Origin: Halalkalicoccus sp. CGA53
GTDB lineage: Archaea; Halobacteriota; Halobacteria; Halobacteriales; Halalkalicoccaceae
Assembly: GCF_036429475.1 (NCBI RefSeq)
Contig: NZ_CP144125.1
Coordinates: 2,993,521-3,057,520, forward strand
DNA length: 64,000 nt
Direction of reading: 5' to 3'
The position numbers and the translations under genes were made by a program. Position 1 is the first letter of the stretch, and the number at the start of each line of letters is the position of its first letter. Below the pieces are notes generated by a model that had not been told where the DNA came from, searched no databases, and saw nothing but the letters and a program-made list of their open reading frames with translations. Below, one piece after another: positions 50,895 through 60,721 of this stretch.

Positions 50895-51317
50895 TCATTT
50901 CAGCGGCACGAACTTCGAGGAGCGGGTCGCCCCGATCCCTGCCTGTCCGTGCTCGACTGACGTCCGCGTGAGCTGGAACTCGCCGAGGTAGTGTCCGAGC
51001 ATCTCGGGTCGGATCTCGACGCGCTCGAACTCCTGGCCGGTGTGGACCGCGAATGTGAGCCCGACCATCACCGGCAGCACCGGCATGTCGCGCAGGTGCG
51101 TCCGGATCGGGTCGTTCGCCGTCCCCTCGTCGGTCGCCTCCTCGGCCTGTTCGAGCAGTTTCCGCTGCTCCGCGGTGAATCCGCGCACGATGCTCCGCCG
51201 CTGGCGGGCGGGTAACAGTTCCGCGACCTCGTCTACGTCCATCGACTGCAGCTCCTCGAGCGTGTGACCGCGGTAGGTGAACTCACCCTCGCGGCCGGTT
51301 CGGTAGTCCGTGCTCAT
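50895..51317 (-). CDS. rps19: 30S ribosomal protein uS19
   Basis: 140 residues. Signature [14 protein letters not shown] near residue 73 and [11 protein letters not shown]. Head protein of the small subunit. Overlaps rpl2 by 4 bp. Confidence 0.96.
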   Translation of the reverse strand: MSTDYRTGREGEFTYRGHTLEELQSMDVDEVAELLPARQRRSIVRGFTAEQRKLLEQAEEATDEGTANDPIRTHLRDMPVLPVMVGLTFAVHTGQEFERVEIRPEMLGHYLGEFQLTRTSVEHGQAGIGATRSSKFVPLK

Positions 51318-52045
51318 TTCTTTCTCCCTCCCTTGCCGCCGCGGCCGGTCCGTCGCGAGGCGATGTCGCCGACCTTGCGGCCAGGCGGTGCGTCACGCGA
51401 GACGGACTTCGGGCGACCGGGGTGCTGTCGGCCGCCGCCACCGAACGGGTGGTCGACGGCGTTCATCGCCACACCGCGCACCTTCGGCCACTTGCCGCCG
51501 CGTGCGCGCATCTTGTGGTACTTCTTCCCGGCCTTCACGATCGGTTTCTCCGTGCGGCCGCCACCGGCGACGACGCCGATCGTCGCTCTGCACTGCGGGT
51601 CCAGTCGCTTCATCTGTCCGCTCGGCAGCTGGACGACCGCCGCGTTCCGGTCGTGGGTGATCAGGTTCGCGCTCGTCCCGCCCGCGCGGGCGAACTTGCC
51701 GCCGTCGCCCGGCTGGCGCTCGACGTTGCAGACCGGCACGCCCTCGGGGATCTCCGCCAGCGGGAGCGTGTTGCCCGGCTTGATCTCCGCACTGATCCCG
51801 ATCTGGATCTCCTCGCCGACGGCCACGCCCTCGGGGGCGAGGACGAGTCGGCGGTCGCCGTCGTCGAACTCGACGTCCGCGACCGGCGCCGATCGCGCGG
51901 GATCGTGTTCGATCCCGACGACGGTTCCGGTCACCAGATCCGCGCCTTCCTTTCGGTGGGAGAGGTCGGCCTTGTACCGGTGCGACGGCGCGCGGAACGT
52001 CGGCGTGCCGCGCCCTCGTCGCTGGCCTTGAATGCGTCGTCCCAT
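51314..52045 (-). CDS. rpl2: 50S ribosomal protein uL2
   Basis: 243 residues. [11 protein letters not shown] start, the peptidyl-transferase-proximal H-P-F-G-G-G-G-R segment near residue 200 and the basic C-terminus. Universal large-subunit protein. Confidence 0.97.
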   Translation of the reverse strand: MGRRIQGQRRGRGTPTFRAPSHRYKADLSHRKEGADLVTGTVVGIEHDPARSAPVADVEFDDGDRRLVLAPEGVAVGEEIQIGISAEIKPGNTLPLAEIPEGVPVCNVERQPGDGGKFARAGGTSANLITHDRNAAVVQLPSGQMKRLDPQCRATIGVVAGGGRTEKPIVKAGKKYHKMRARGGKWPKVRGVAMNAVDHPFGGGGRQHPGRPKSVSRDAPPGRKVGDIASRRTGRGGKGGRKK

Positions 52046-52046
52046 C

Positions 52047-52298
52047 TCAGAACACCCCGATCCGTGAGGCGACTTCCTGTGCGTCGTCGTCGTCTCCGAG
52101 ACGCACGACCGCCTTCTTCTGTCCTTGCATGGTAATCTGTGTGTTCACGCTCTCGACGGAGACGTCGTAGCGCTCCGCGACCGCCTCCTCGATCTCGGTC
52201 TTCGTCGCCTCGAGGCCGACGATGAACTGGAGCTTGTTCTCGAAGTCCATGTCGTTCATCGCCTTCTCCGTGACGAGCGGGTGGACGATGACGCTCAT
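52047..52298 (-). CDS. rpl23: 50S ribosomal protein uL23
   Basis: 83 residues with H-P-L-V-T-E-K-A and the L-Q-F-I-V core. It forms the docking site for SRP at the exit tunnel. Overlaps rpl4 by 4 bp. Confidence 0.96.
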   Translation of the reverse strand: MSVIVHPLVTEKAMNDMDFENKLQFIVGLEATKTEIEEAVAERYDVSVESVNTQITMQGQKKAVVRLGDDDDAQEVASRIGVF

Positions 52299-53047
52299 CG
52301 GTCCGCTACCTCCTCGAGTGCGCTCTCGGTCCAGACCGTCAGTCGACCCGGGAGCGTCCCCGGTGCCAGATCCTCCGCGCTGACGTTCGCCGCCGTGGCG
52401 ACGTCGACGCCCGCGAGGTTCCGGGCCGCCTTCGACGGGCCGGCCTCGCTGGAGGTGACGAAGAGGATCGACGTGGGCTCCTTGTACTTCCGACCGCGCA
52501 GTTTCCCCTGCCCGGCACGGACGTGTCGGCCCTCGTCGGCGCGCACGACATCGTCGTGGGCACCGACCGCCTCGAGGAACGAGACGACCTCCTTCGTCTT
52601 CAGCAGCTCCTCGAACTCGTCGGAGACGACGAGCGGGAGCGCCAGCTCCTCGTCGAAGCGGTGGCCGCGTTCGGCGACGCGCTCTGCGTCGGCGGTGGCG
52701 GCGATGGCGCTTCTGACCGCGAGCTTTCGCTCTTTGGTGTTGATGTCCTGTGATCGGTCCTTCTCCGCCTTCGGCGGGTGGGCCTTGCGGCCGCTCACGG
52801 TCTGCGGGACGCGTCGTCCGCGCCCGCGCGAGCGCGGGACGTGTGCGAGACCGCGGCCGGAGCCCGGTGACTCCGCCGAGGTCCGCATCCCCGCGTGCTC
52901 GTCCGCGCCGTAGGGCTGAGTGCGGTTCGCCTGCGCGGCGAGCACCGCCCGCTTGATCAGGTCCGGACGGTACGGCGTCTCGAAGACTGCGGGGAGGTCG
53001 ACCTCGCCCGCTTCGGCACCGTCCGTGTCGTAGACTGTTGCGTTCAT
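52295..53047 (-). CDS. rpl4: 50S ribosomal protein uL4
   Basis: 250 residues. Core segments A-N-R-T-Q-P-Y-G, R-S-R-G-R-G-R-R-V-P-Q-T and R-R-A... extended tunnel loop are present. Lies directly after rpl3. Confidence 0.96.
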   Translation of the reverse strand: MNATVYDTDGAEAGEVDLPAVFETPYRPDLIKRAVLAAQANRTQPYGADEHAGMRTSAESPGSGRGLAHVPRSRGRGRRVPQTVSGRKAHPPKAEKDRSQDINTKERKLAVRSAIAATADAERVAERGHRFDEELALPLVVSDEFEELLKTKEVVSFLEAVGAHDDVVRADEGRHVRAGQGKLRGRKYKEPTSILFVTSSEAGPSKAARNLAGVDVATAANVSAEDLAPGTLPGRLTVWTESALEEVADR

Positions 53048-53048
53048 G

Positions 53049-54059
53049 TTATCCCTGCTGTGATGCCGTCGAGACGTGGCGCACCTCGGGGTCGAGGCGC
53101 GGCTGGTCGTTCGGGCGTACCGCCGGGCGGAACCTGACCAAGCGCTTTTTCGGGCCCGGCAGCGAGCCCTTGATCAGCGCGTAGGGGCCTTCGACCTCGC
53201 CGTAGTTGACGAACCCACCCTCGGGGGCGATGCCGTCGTCGGCGATGTCGATCAGGCGCTTGTTCAGTTCCGTCCGCTGGTGGTAGCCGGTCTGTCCCTG
53301 CTGGGGGACCGTCGAGCGCACCCGGGAGGGGTTCCACGGACCGAGGTTGCCGATCCGTCGTCGCCAGCCCTGGCGGGCGTGTTTGCCCTTGCGCTTCTGG
53401 ACGCCCCAGCGCTTGACGGGACCCTGGGTCCCCTTCCCCTTCGTGATGCCGCCGACGTCGACGTACTCGCCGGGGCGGAACACGTCCGTCGCGGCGTGCT
53501 CGCCGCCCTCGTCGAGCAGGTCGAAGCCGAACTCCGCCCGCTCGACGAGGCTGCCGCCGCCGATGCGCGTCTCCATCACGTGGGGTCGCTTCTGTGGGAC
53601 GGCCTTGAGCACGGCGGGGGTCGTGTGGGTGATCATCCGCAGGTCGTCGACCCGACCCTCGTCGATCGCCGCGCGCAGCTCGTCTTCCGCCTCTTCGTCG
53701 TACTCCGCCGGGAGGTCGAGCGCCCGGTCGAGTTCGTCGTCGAACTCGTCGGTCCAGACCTCGCCGACGGGTCGCGTTCCGTACGGCGTCTGTTCGTAGG
53801 CTCTGAGTGCGACCGCGCGCATGGGCGGGGTCTCCACGATGGTGACGGGGACGGTCTGTTCCATCCCTTCGACGGGCGAGTTCGCCTCGTCGTTGATCAT
53901 CACCACGTGGGTCATGCCGGTCTTGTAGCCGGCGAAGCCCTGCAGCCCCGGCTGTCCGTCGTCGTCCGGCCAGGACCGGAAGCGGGGGACCTCGCTGGTC
54001 GCTCGCTTCCGCGGGCCGAAGCCCATCGAGCCTTTGCGTGGTGTGTGTGGTTGTGCCAT
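53049..54059 (-). CDS. rpl3: 50S ribosomal protein uL3
   Basis: 336 residues, archaeal length. M-A-Q-P-H-T-P-R-K-G-S-M-G-F start, G-F-A-G-Y-K-T-G-M-T-H and a W-R-R-R-I-G-N-L-G-P-W segment in the tunnel-side loop. First ribosomal gene of the run. Confidence 0.97.
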   Translation of the reverse strand: MAQPHTPRKGSMGFGPRKRATSEVPRFRSWPDDDGQPGLQGFAGYKTGMTHVVMINDEANSPVEGMEQTVPVTIVETPPMRAVALRAYEQTPYGTRPVGEVWTDEFDDELDRALDLPAEYDEEAEDELRAAIDEGRVDDLRMITHTTPAVLKAVPQKRPHVMETRIGGGSLVERAEFGFDLLDEGGEHAATDVFRPGEYVDVGGITKGKGTQGPVKRWGVQKRKGKHARQGWRRRIGNLGPWNPSRVRSTVPQQGQTGYHQRTELNKRLIDIADDGIAPEGGFVNYGEVEGPYALIKGSLPGPKKRLVRFRPAVRPNDQPRLDPEVRHVSTASQQG

Positions 54060-54061
54060 TC

Positions 54062-54907
54062 TTACTCCTCCGTGAGCGACAGACAGGCGAGCGCGGCGAA
54101 CATCGCCTCCTCCGTTCGCACGACCTCGCTGCCCTGGTTCGGGATCACGTTTAACCAGAGGTCGAACCCCCCAGCGGGTTCGACGTCGTCTCCCGACCGC
54201 TCGACCACCTCGGGTTCTACCCCGAGGATCTCCGGCAGCCCTCTCGCGGGCGAGCCGAAGGCGACGGTCGTCCCGTCGCCCTCGACCCGTCCGGCCAGCG
54301 TCCGCAGCCGAGAGACGGTGAGCGGTTCACCGAACCTCGACGTCGCGATACGGACGCCGGCGTCCTCACGGCCGAGCGCCGCCTGAAGGTCCACACGCTC
54401 GACTGCGAGCCCCGTGGGCTCGTCCACCAGCCGTGCGCGGACCGGTCGTCGCGAAGAGATCCTGACGGTGACGCGCTCCCCCTCGGCGACCTCCATTTCT
54501 TTCGGCACGCCGAGTGAGATCGGGTGTTGCAGTCCGCAAGTGACCCGAACGCGGTCATCAGGTCCGACCTCGGTCACGATTCCCTGTCTTAACGACCCCG
54601 GATCGGTGGATCCGGAGCCGGTCCGTGAGAGGGCGCGAAGCGGCGGCAGGACGCCCGCGAACTCCAGTTCGTCCCGCCGCCCCCACGCCTCCTTTCGGAG
54701 GTAGGGGGGCGTCGCGGCGTACTTCAGTACGGTTTCGACGAACCCGCCGCCCCACCGTCCCTCCCCTCCCCCGTCGGGGAAGACCGAGAGCCGGTCCGCC
54801 CGGAAGACCGTCGCCGCGCGGGCGACGGTGCCGAGTTTGCGAGTCGCCTCGCGTTTGTCCTCGGCTTCGCGGACGATGGACGACGGCACGAGTACGCTGA
54901 CGGTCAT
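54062..54907 (-). CDS. Putative SPOUT RNA methyltransferase (DUF171 family)
   Basis: 281 residues. The SPOUT knot is spread over the N-terminal (V-L-V-P-S-S-I) and C-terminal (W-L-N-V-I-P-N-Q-G-S-E-V-V-R-T-E-E-A) halves, with an OB-like insert near residues 105-165. Archaeal relatives precede rpl3 and are proposed to methylate rRNA uridine N3 at the peptidyl transferase region. It lies 2 nt before rpl3 and is the first gene of the operon. Confidence 0.85.
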   Translation of the reverse strand: MTVSVLVPSSIVREAEDKREATRKLGTVARAATVFRADRLSVFPDGGGEGRWGGGFVETVLKYAATPPYLRKEAWGRRDELEFAGVLPPLRALSRTGSGSTDPGSLRQGIVTEVGPDDRVRVTCGLQHPISLGVPKEMEVAEGERVTVRISSRRPVRARLVDEPTGLAVERVDLQAALGREDAGVRIATSRFGEPLTVSRLRTLAGRVEGDGTTVAFGSPARGLPEILGVEPEVVERSGDDVEPAGGFDLWLNVIPNQGSEVVRTEEAMFAALACLSLTEE

Positions 54908-55106
54908 GCCGTGACGCTTTCACGCCGTCTCACTAGACTGTGCCGGTCGTACCCGACGCACTCGTAAAAGGATAGCGGATTCAGCGGACGCTGTGAGGCC
55001 GTCTCACGCGTGAAATCGGCTGCGGATCGGTCGTCCGAGCGCGGCGCGATTCGGTCGTTCCGCAACTCTTATACGGTGACCGACGGTTAGTGGGAACTGC
55101 AACAGG

Positions 55107-55177
55107 GCGCTGGTAGTGTAGTGGTATCACGTGACCTTGCCATGGTCACAACCTGGGTTCAAATCCCAGCCAGCGCA
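55107..55177 (+). tRNA. tRNA-Gly(GCC)
   Basis: Acceptor GCGCTGG/CCAGCGC with discriminator A, D-arm with AGTGGT, anticodon stem around loop TTGCCAT (anticodon GCC after U33) and T-stem CTGGG/CCCAG with loop TTCAAAT. 71 nt without encoded CCA, no intron. Confidence 0.95.
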
Positions 55178-55328
55178 CTTCTACGGCGAACAACCCGGAC
55201 AGCGATGCCGAGCGTCCGCGAGGCTCGCTGTCTACACCGTGAGCCACGAATGCGGTATCTGGCGATTCGAATCAGGGAGTGAACGGCCGATACGTTCATA
55301 ACAGTTTAGACACGTTAGTAGATCGGAT

Positions 55329-56075
55329 ATGTTTGGTGAATCCAACGGAGTCAGTCGGCGGCGGTTCGTTCGTGGGACAGTCGCTGCCGGTATCGGTGTC
55401 GTCGCTATTACGGGAGCTACCCCGGCCGCGGCGGAAGAATCGAACTCGGTCGACCTCTACGCGAACGAGGACGAACTCGTCGGGAGCATCACGCTTTCCG
55501 GTGGCGAGGAGGGCCTCGAAGTGACGTACGACCTCGACGAGGACAGCGAGTGGTCGATCGTCGAGACACACCTCCACGTCGGTGATATCGACGACGTGAC
55601 GAACCCGGGTGGAAACCCCCGACCGGGACACTTCGAGTACTCCTCCGAACACGAGTTAGAGGACGAGACGGCCTCCGTCACTCACCTGGTCGAGACCGAC
55701 GAGGAGGGCGAGGTGGACGTCGCCGCACACGCCGAACTCGCCATGGTAGTCGAGGAAGACGACGAGGAAGAAGACGAAGAAAACGGAGATGAGGGAGAAG
55801 AGGAAGGCGACGAAGAAGACGCAGAGATAGCGCAAGAGAACGGGGACGACAACGGAGACGACGAGGAGGAGACGGGAGACGGCGAGGAGGGCGAAGACGA
55901 AGAAGAGGACGGCGACGATGAAGAAGAGGAAGGCGACGATGAAGAAGAGGACGAAGAGGAGGTCGTCACCGTCTCCGCGTGGGCCGACGGTGATCGGATC
56001 AGCGACGGGAGAGGCCGCGGGAACGGGCGGGGCAGTTGGGCGACGTACTTCACGTACGACCTCGACGCAGAGTAA
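55329..56075 (+). CDS. Tat-secreted protein interrupted by a long acidic repeat tract
   Basis: 248 residues. S-R-R-R-F-V-R-G and hydrophobic stretch ending A-A-A-E (about residue 36) give a Tat signal without lipobox. A beta-rich domain with E-T-H-L-H-V-G-D follows to about residue 138. A Glu/Asp/Gly tract of about 70 residues comes next, then a last beta segment V-S-A-W-A-D-G-D-R and W-A-T-Y-F-T-Y. The two flanks look like halves of one secreted beta domain known from other prokaryotes. Function unknown. Confidence 0.75.
   Translation: MFGESNGVSRRRFVRGTVAAGIGVVAITGATPAAAEESNSVDLYANEDELVGSITLSGGEEGLEVTYDLDEDSEWSIVETHLHVGDIDDVTNPGGNPRPGHFEYSSEHELEDETASVTHLVETDEEGEVDVAAHAELAMVVEEDDEEEDEENGDEGEEEGDEEDAEIAQENGDDNGDDEEETGDGEEGEDEEEDGDDEEEEGDDEEEDEEEVVTVSAWADGDRISDGRGRGNGRGSWATYFTYDLDAE
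55755..55965. repeat. Imperfect gac/gaa/gag microsatellite in coding sequence
   Basis: About 210 bp of purine-rich codons, almost all GAA, GAG, GAC, GAT with some GGA/GGC, on the plus strand. It encodes the acidic tract of the secreted protein. The unit period of 3 keeps the frame, so its length can change by slippage. Confidence 0.8.
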
Positions 56076-56418
56076 GTGCCCGATCGGCAGTTTTTTCGGA
56101 GGCACCACCGCCGACCGTGAGCGTGACACGGAGGCGTAGATCGAACGGCCAGTCCGTGGCCCGTTTTCTTCGCGCATTCGTACCGTCCGCGGACGACCTC
56201 CGAGTCGATAGGAGGTCGTGTGCCCGCTTCTCGACGTCCACCCACCTCAGTCGGCTCACGCGAGCGTGTGTTCAACGACCCACGCGAGCCGCGAATACGG
56301 TCCGCTGGATTTGAGCTCCGGTCGACCGCTTCCTCGCTCACTCCGCTTCGCTCCGTTCGAAAGACTGCACTCTCCCTGATTCAAATCTCACCCGGCGATG
56401 GAGCGATCGAGCCGTCGA
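56076..56418. other. Intergenic region without a convincing gene
   Basis: 343 nt between convergent genes. It contains a tRNA T-arm-like ggatttgag at about 56308 and gattcaaatc at about 56380, separated by cttcgctcc-type repeats, similar in style to the fragments beside tRNA-Pro but too weak to call. Confidence 0.35.
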
Positions 56419-57654
56419 TCAAGACACCGGCCGGCCGGACGATCGCTGGGCGACCGGTAGTCGGGTCGCTATCGCGATCATGAGGGTGCCGACACCGGCG
56501 AGGAGGAGAAACAGTTCGTTGAAGAACCCGAGTTCTGCGACCGCTCCAAAGAGAATCGGGCTCACTGATCCCGTCGCAAAGACGACCGTCCGAAGGATGC
56601 CGAAGCCCGTTCCCTCCACGTCCGACGGGAGGGCGTCGACGAGATATGACTCCGTAGCCGTTTCGAATCCGAGAAGCGTCCCGAGCAGGATCGAGATCGC
56701 GATCAGGGCCGGGACGCTTCCGACGAACGGAAGACCGAGGAGCATGACGACGGCGACGGCGACGATGGGGAAGGCGTACTTGACGTTCCAGCGGTCGTAG
56801 ATCATCCCCGAGAGTGGGTGGACGAGGGCCGACCCCGCGAAGTGCAGGCCGAACAGCGCGCTCGCAACGGTCGGAGAGAGTCCCTTCTCGTCGATCAAAT
56901 ACGTCGGATAGAACCCCGTAAACGCCTGCCAGATGAAGATGCCGAGGACCAGGACCAGCGTTGCCATGACGACCGACGGATCGCGCAGCGCCGAGAGGAG
57001 CGTACGGACGGTGTCACGGGTGAAGGTATCGACCGCACCAGTCCCGGCGGTAGAGTGCTTTGAAAGGGTTACCCACAGCGCCACGGCGACGAGGACGAAC
57101 ACCGGGATGGTGAAGCCCAATCCGTACTGCCAGCCGACGAGAACCGCGATCGTGCCCGCGATCGGGGGTAGCATCGCCTGTCCGATCGCCGGCGCGGAGT
57201 TCGTGACGCCGGCTGCGGTACCGTACCCTCGAGGATAGAGGCCGACGATCGCGGTAAAGCGGGCTATCGCGTAGAATCCGACTCCGAATCCGAAGAGTGC
57301 CGTAGCGAGGAACAGCGCGGTACGCGATCGAGCCAGGACGATCGATACGAGAGCGCTCGCCGAAAGCAGCAGGCTCATCGTGAGCGTAATCCGTTCGCCG
57401 ATCCGGTCCGCCAGAATGCCGCCGGGGAGTTGTCCGATGGCGTACGCGGCGAATAGAACCGTAAGGAGCGTTCCGGCGTCGACGAGGTCTAACGCGTAAG
57501 CCTCACGGAGCTGGGGGAGCACCACGGGATAGATCATCCTCGCCCCGACCGAGATCCCCCATCCGACCGCTATCGCGAGTAGGACCCTTCCCCGTCCACC
57601 GCCCTGGAGCTTCCGTACCTCGACGCCGAGAGCAGAGAGAGACACACGATTCAT
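56419..57654 (-). CDS. Major facilitator superfamily transporter
   Basis: 411 residues, 12 helices. The loop 2-3 motif G-I-L-A-D-R-I-G-E-R is the MFS signature and a second half-repeat has G-M-I-Y-D-R-W. An R-M-I-Y-P-V-V-L-P segment near residue 40 resembles the oxalate/monocarboxylate branch. The substrate cannot be deduced. Starts after an AT-rich spacer. Confidence 0.9.
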   Translation of the reverse strand: MNRVSLSALGVEVRKLQGGGRGRVLLAIAVGWGISVGARMIYPVVLPQLREAYALDLVDAGTLLTVLFAAYAIGQLPGGILADRIGERITLTMSLLLSASALVSIVLARSRTALFLATALFGFGVGFYAIARFTAIVGLYPRGYGTAAGVTNSAPAIGQAMLPPIAGTIAVLVGWQYGLGFTIPVFVLVAVALWVTLSKHSTAGTGAVDTFTRDTVRTLLSALRDPSVVMATLVLVLGIFIWQAFTGFYPTYLIDEKGLSPTVASALFGLHFAGSALVHPLSGMIYDRWNVKYAFPIVAVAVVMLLGLPFVGSVPALIAISILLGTLLGFETATESYLVDALPSDVEGTGFGILRTVVFATGSVSPILFGAVAELGFFNELFLLLAGVGTLMIAIATRLPVAQRSSGRPVS

Positions 57655-58168
57655 CGATAATTGTAGGGACCGGTTGTTTCGCGCGCCGCATTAATTGGAC
57701 GATTCGACACCGACTGGATCGGCATCTCCTCACCAGGAGTACGTTCGTCCGACTACGGTTCGACTGGTTCCGGTTGCAGGGTTCCTGAATCGCACACAGC
57801 GCGCTTCTATCGTTGTCGGTGTCTCGGTACTCGAGTGAGTCCGGTGATCGTCGGCAGTCCGACCGGCGGTGCGGTCGCACTCAGCGTGTAGCTCGGTTCG
57901 AGGAGGGACGAGGAAACGACGTGAACGAGACGGGTTCCCGAGGAGGAGACACCGGTTCGGACAGCCGAATTCACGGAGAAGCAGGAGCGAAACGGTGACG
58001 ACGTTCCGAACGCGAGTGTACGATTCGGCCGGGAGAGGGTGCTCACCGAGCGGTACGGAGCCACCACTGGACTACCCCTACAGACCCGGACGATCACCGG
58101 CGACCGCGGGCGAGGACCACGACCGGGAAGCACGCTCCGGTGTCGTGAAATCGGATCGTCGGCGTCGA
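57655..58168. other. Intergenic region without a convincing gene
   Basis: 514 nt. Frames present are serine/arginine-rich and lack haloarchaeal composition. AT-richer DNA at 57655-57700 is probably the promoter of the MFS gene on the minus strand. No repeats or RNA genes are seen. Confidence 0.4.
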
Positions 58169-58768
58169 TCACTCCTCGGGACCGTCGCTCGATCGTTCGT
58201 TCTCGGGGAACGGACTCCGACCCAGTCGTCCCTCGACGAAGGAGGCGAAGTCGGCGGCGAACGCCTCGACCTCGGCCCAGTCGGTGTACTCGTAGTCTCG
58301 GGAGGTGTCTACGTCGCCCGTCGCGCCATTCGCGATCCGTTTCATCAGCAGCCGCTTCAGGAAACCGTACTTCGAGTAGCGGAGCGCGCCGTCGAACAGC
58401 CCGATCCGATCGGGCCGCCAGTCCGTCGCCTCGAGGAAATCGTCCACGTACTTCGCCGCCTCCGCCCGTCGTTCCGGGTCGTCGGCGGCCGACGAGAGCG
58501 AGAGCTGGAAGAACCCCGTCGGACGGGTTCGGAGCTCGTCCACGTTCGTGGCGACGAACTCCCAAACCCCGGAGTGGTGCGTACCGGCGTGGACCGACGA
58601 TCCGACCAGGGCGGCGTCGAACCCCTCGAGCGAGAGCTCCTCGGGGACCGATCCGAGGTCCACCGTCGTGACGTCGTGGCCGCGCTCGCCGATCGTCTCT
58701 GCGAGTCGCGTCGCGACCGTCGCCGTCTGGCCCTCTCCCGTGCCGTAACCGACCAGAACCGATGCCAT
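58169..58768 (-). CDS. Flavodoxin-domain protein, HemG-like
   Basis: 199 residues. FMN-binding P-loop V-G-Y-G-T-G-E-G-Q-T near residues 6-16, G-S-S-V-H-A-G near 56-62 and a C-terminal T-D-W-A-E-V-E-A-F. Resembles menaquinone-dependent protoporphyrinogen oxidase HemG and related flavodoxins. Haem demand from the cba oxidase makes a role in haem synthesis possible but unproven. Confidence 0.82.
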   Translation of the reverse strand: MASVLVGYGTGEGQTATVATRLAETIGERGHDVTTVDLGSVPEELSLEGFDAALVGSSVHAGTHHSGVWEFVATNVDELRTRPTGFFQLSLSSAADDPERRAEAAKYVDDFLEATDWRPDRIGLFDGALRYSKYGFLKRLLMKRIANGATGDVDTSRDYEYTDWAEVEAFAADFASFVEGRLGRSPFPENERSSDGPEE

Positions 58769-58947
58769 CCGTGCCGTCTACGACCGTCACGCGGATAAAA
58801 TCACGACCCCCGGTAACTGTCACGACGGACTCCCACTCGATGCCGAACACCCCCACCGGTCGCTCTCGTCATCTCGTGTCGTGAGTACGGTCACGGAGCG
58901 TGTACCCCCTCGCGAACGGAGTGGCGAGGAGTGTGGGCCTCGGTCGA

Positions 58948-59247
58948 TCAGTCCTCGTCGTCCGTCAGTCGCCTGAGGGTGGTGTAGAGGATGACGAACA
59001 TCACGACGAAGACGACGAGACCCTGTACGACTTTCGTGAGCCGATCCTTCTCACCGGGTTCGTCCTCCCCTCCGGTTGGCCTCTCCTCTTCCTCGTGTGG
59101 CGTCGTTTCCTCCTCTTCTGTCGTCTCGTCGACCGCCTCGAGGATCGAATCGCGCAACGGCGACTCCATGCCCGCTTTCACGGCCTCCCTGACGAGCCAC
59201 TGGACGGACTCGCGTTCTAACCCCGACTCGTCGCTCGTCTGTCTCAT
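58948..59247 (-). CDS. Tail-anchored acidic membrane protein
   Basis: 99 residues from the ATG at 59247. The N-terminal 40 are helical, then a Glu/Thr/Pro-rich linker, and one C-terminal helix (about 74-92) with R-R-L-T-D-D-E-D end. Topology of a tail-anchored protein. Function unknown; the longer frame to 59445 is basic and unlikely. Confidence 0.6.
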   Translation of the reverse strand: MRQTSDESGLERESVQWLVREAVKAGMESPLRDSILEAVDETTEEEETTPHEEEERPTGGEDEPGEKDRLTKVVQGLVVFVVMFVILYTTLRRLTDDED

Positions 59248-59342
59248 CGGACCCGACCTCCGACCGTCGTTCGATTCTCTGTCATGAGGATCGGTCGAGG
59301 GTACACGATCCACGCGGATAACTGTTGTACCGGAATGGGAAA

Positions 59343-60167
59343 TCAGACGAGCGGTCCCGGCGACGCGTCGGTACCCTCGCCCTCGCCGTCGCACACCGGA
59401 TCGTTCCCCTCGAACAGGTTCGCCGACGAGTCGACCACGGAACACGGGCCGAGGCCGTTCTCCGGAAGCGAGTTACCCCGCACTACGTTTCCCTCCGAGT
59501 TCGTTAGCGCGAGGCCGTGTTCGTCGTTTCCGGTCGAGACGTTCTCCGCGATCAGGTTCGCCGTCGAGTCGAGGAGGTCGATCCCCGAGCGTTCACAGCC
59601 GGTGACGGTGTTTCCAGACAGCAGGTTCCGATCGGCCTCGAAACAGACGAGGCCGGTCGTCGCGTCGGTGACCGTGGTCCGCCGGACGGTCGAGTTCGAG
59701 GTCGCACTCACCTCGATCCCGGAGAGGCGGGGACTCGTGACGGTGGTGTCCACCACGGTGCCGCCCCGCACACTGTCGAACACGACCCCGGACCGGCTGT
59801 CGGCCACGGTCAGGCTCCTGACGACGACCTCGTGATCGAGGACGAGAACCGCTGGGTCGCCACCCGCGATGGTGTGACCGCCGCCGTCGAAGTCCACGGC
59901 GGCGACGTCGACGACGATGCAGAGCTCCCCCTCGGCAACCGTGACGTCACGCGTGAGGACGTACTCGCCCGGCTCCGTGATCCTCGTGGGACCGGTGACC
60001 GGCGTCGGATCGGCCTCCGATCCGAACCGATCCGCCCGCGCATCCGCGCCGGTGCTCCCGAGAACGCCGGTCGTGATCGCGCTCGCGGCGACGGACGCCG
60101 CCGATCGTCGCAGGTAGGTACGACGGGTCGTCCGCTTTCCGCAGGTTCGTTCGTGGTCCCCCGACAT
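59343..60167 (-). CDS. Tat-exported right-handed beta-helix (NosD-like) protein
   Basis: 274 residues from the ATG at 60167. R-R-T-Y-L-R-R-S and a hydrophobic stretch indicate a Tat signal. The rest is beta-helix repeats with N-x-I/V-x-x-N spacing (N-L-L-S-G-N-T-V, N-L-I-A-E-N-V, N-V-V-R-G-N-S-L), typical of NosD/carbohydrate-binding periplasmic repeat proteins. The substrate is unknown; it may bind or cleave cell-surface sugars. Confidence 0.8.
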   Translation of the reverse strand: MSGDHERTCGKRTTRRTYLRRSAASVAASAITTGVLGSTGADARADRFGSEADPTPVTGPTRITEPGEYVLTRDVTVAEGELCIVVDVAAVDFDGGGHTIAGGDPAVLVLDHEVVVRSLTVADSRSGVVFDSVRGGTVVDTTVTSPRLSGIEVSATSNSTVRRTTVTDATTGLVCFEADRNLLSGNTVTGCERSGIDLLDSTANLIAENVSTGNDEHGLALTNSEGNVVRGNSLPENGLGPCSVVDSSANLFEGNDPVCDGEGEGTDASPGPLV

Positions 60168-60344
60168 GGACGAAACACGTCCGGCAGCCGTATCAACTAG
60201 TGTCACTAGTGCTGACCTTCGGACAGTGTCGATCGACTGATCGGAGCGAGCCCAACCGAGATCCAGTCCCGACGCGGGTGACGGACCGCGAGCGCTCTCC
60301 GAGTCCGATACGTTTAGGCCGCCGAGCGTACAGGAGTATCCGAT

Positions 60345-60653
60345 ATGGACGAACAGGAGACGGTCGCCGCGTTCGTCGAGGCCCACGACATCGACAGCGA
60401 CCCGGAGTACTGGATCCTGGATCTCGTCGCGGAGGTCGGGGAGGTCGCGAGCGACGCGACGAGATCCACCCGATGGGGCGAGGATCCCGATGCGATCGAG
60501 GTGAAACCCGACGAGATCGGCGACGCGTACTTCTCGCTGCTCGCGACCGCGGAGTCACTGGGGATCGACGCGAGCGAGGCGCTCGCCGAGTCGCTCGCGA
60601 AGTACGAGTCACGGGTAGAGGAGACCGGAAACGCCTCCTCCGGCGAGCGGTAG
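60345..60653 (+). CDS. MazG-like nucleotide pyrophosphohydrolase
   Basis: 102 residues. E-V-G-E-V-A-S-D-A and D-E-I-G-D-A-Y-F-S-L-L give the E-x-x-E...E-x-x-D metal-binding pattern of the MazG fold. It would hydrolyse noncanonical or excess NTPs. TATA-like gtttagg near 60312 lies about 30 nt before the ATG. Confidence 0.85.
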   Translation: MDEQETVAAFVEAHDIDSDPEYWILDLVAEVGEVASDATRSTRWGEDPDAIEVKPDEIGDAYFSLLATAESLGIDASEALAESLAKYESRVEETGNASSGER

Positions 60654-60721
60654 TCCCCCGGCCGGGCCGGGGTTCAGGTGCGTGCGGTGAGACTAAACGC
60701 GGAGCGGACGAGGGTCGAGCC

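Noticed and set aside
56300-56400. Possible second tRNA-derived scar (ggatttgag, gattcaaatc, cttcgctcc pieces)
   Set aside because: Pieces are too short and do not match a specific tRNA in the window.
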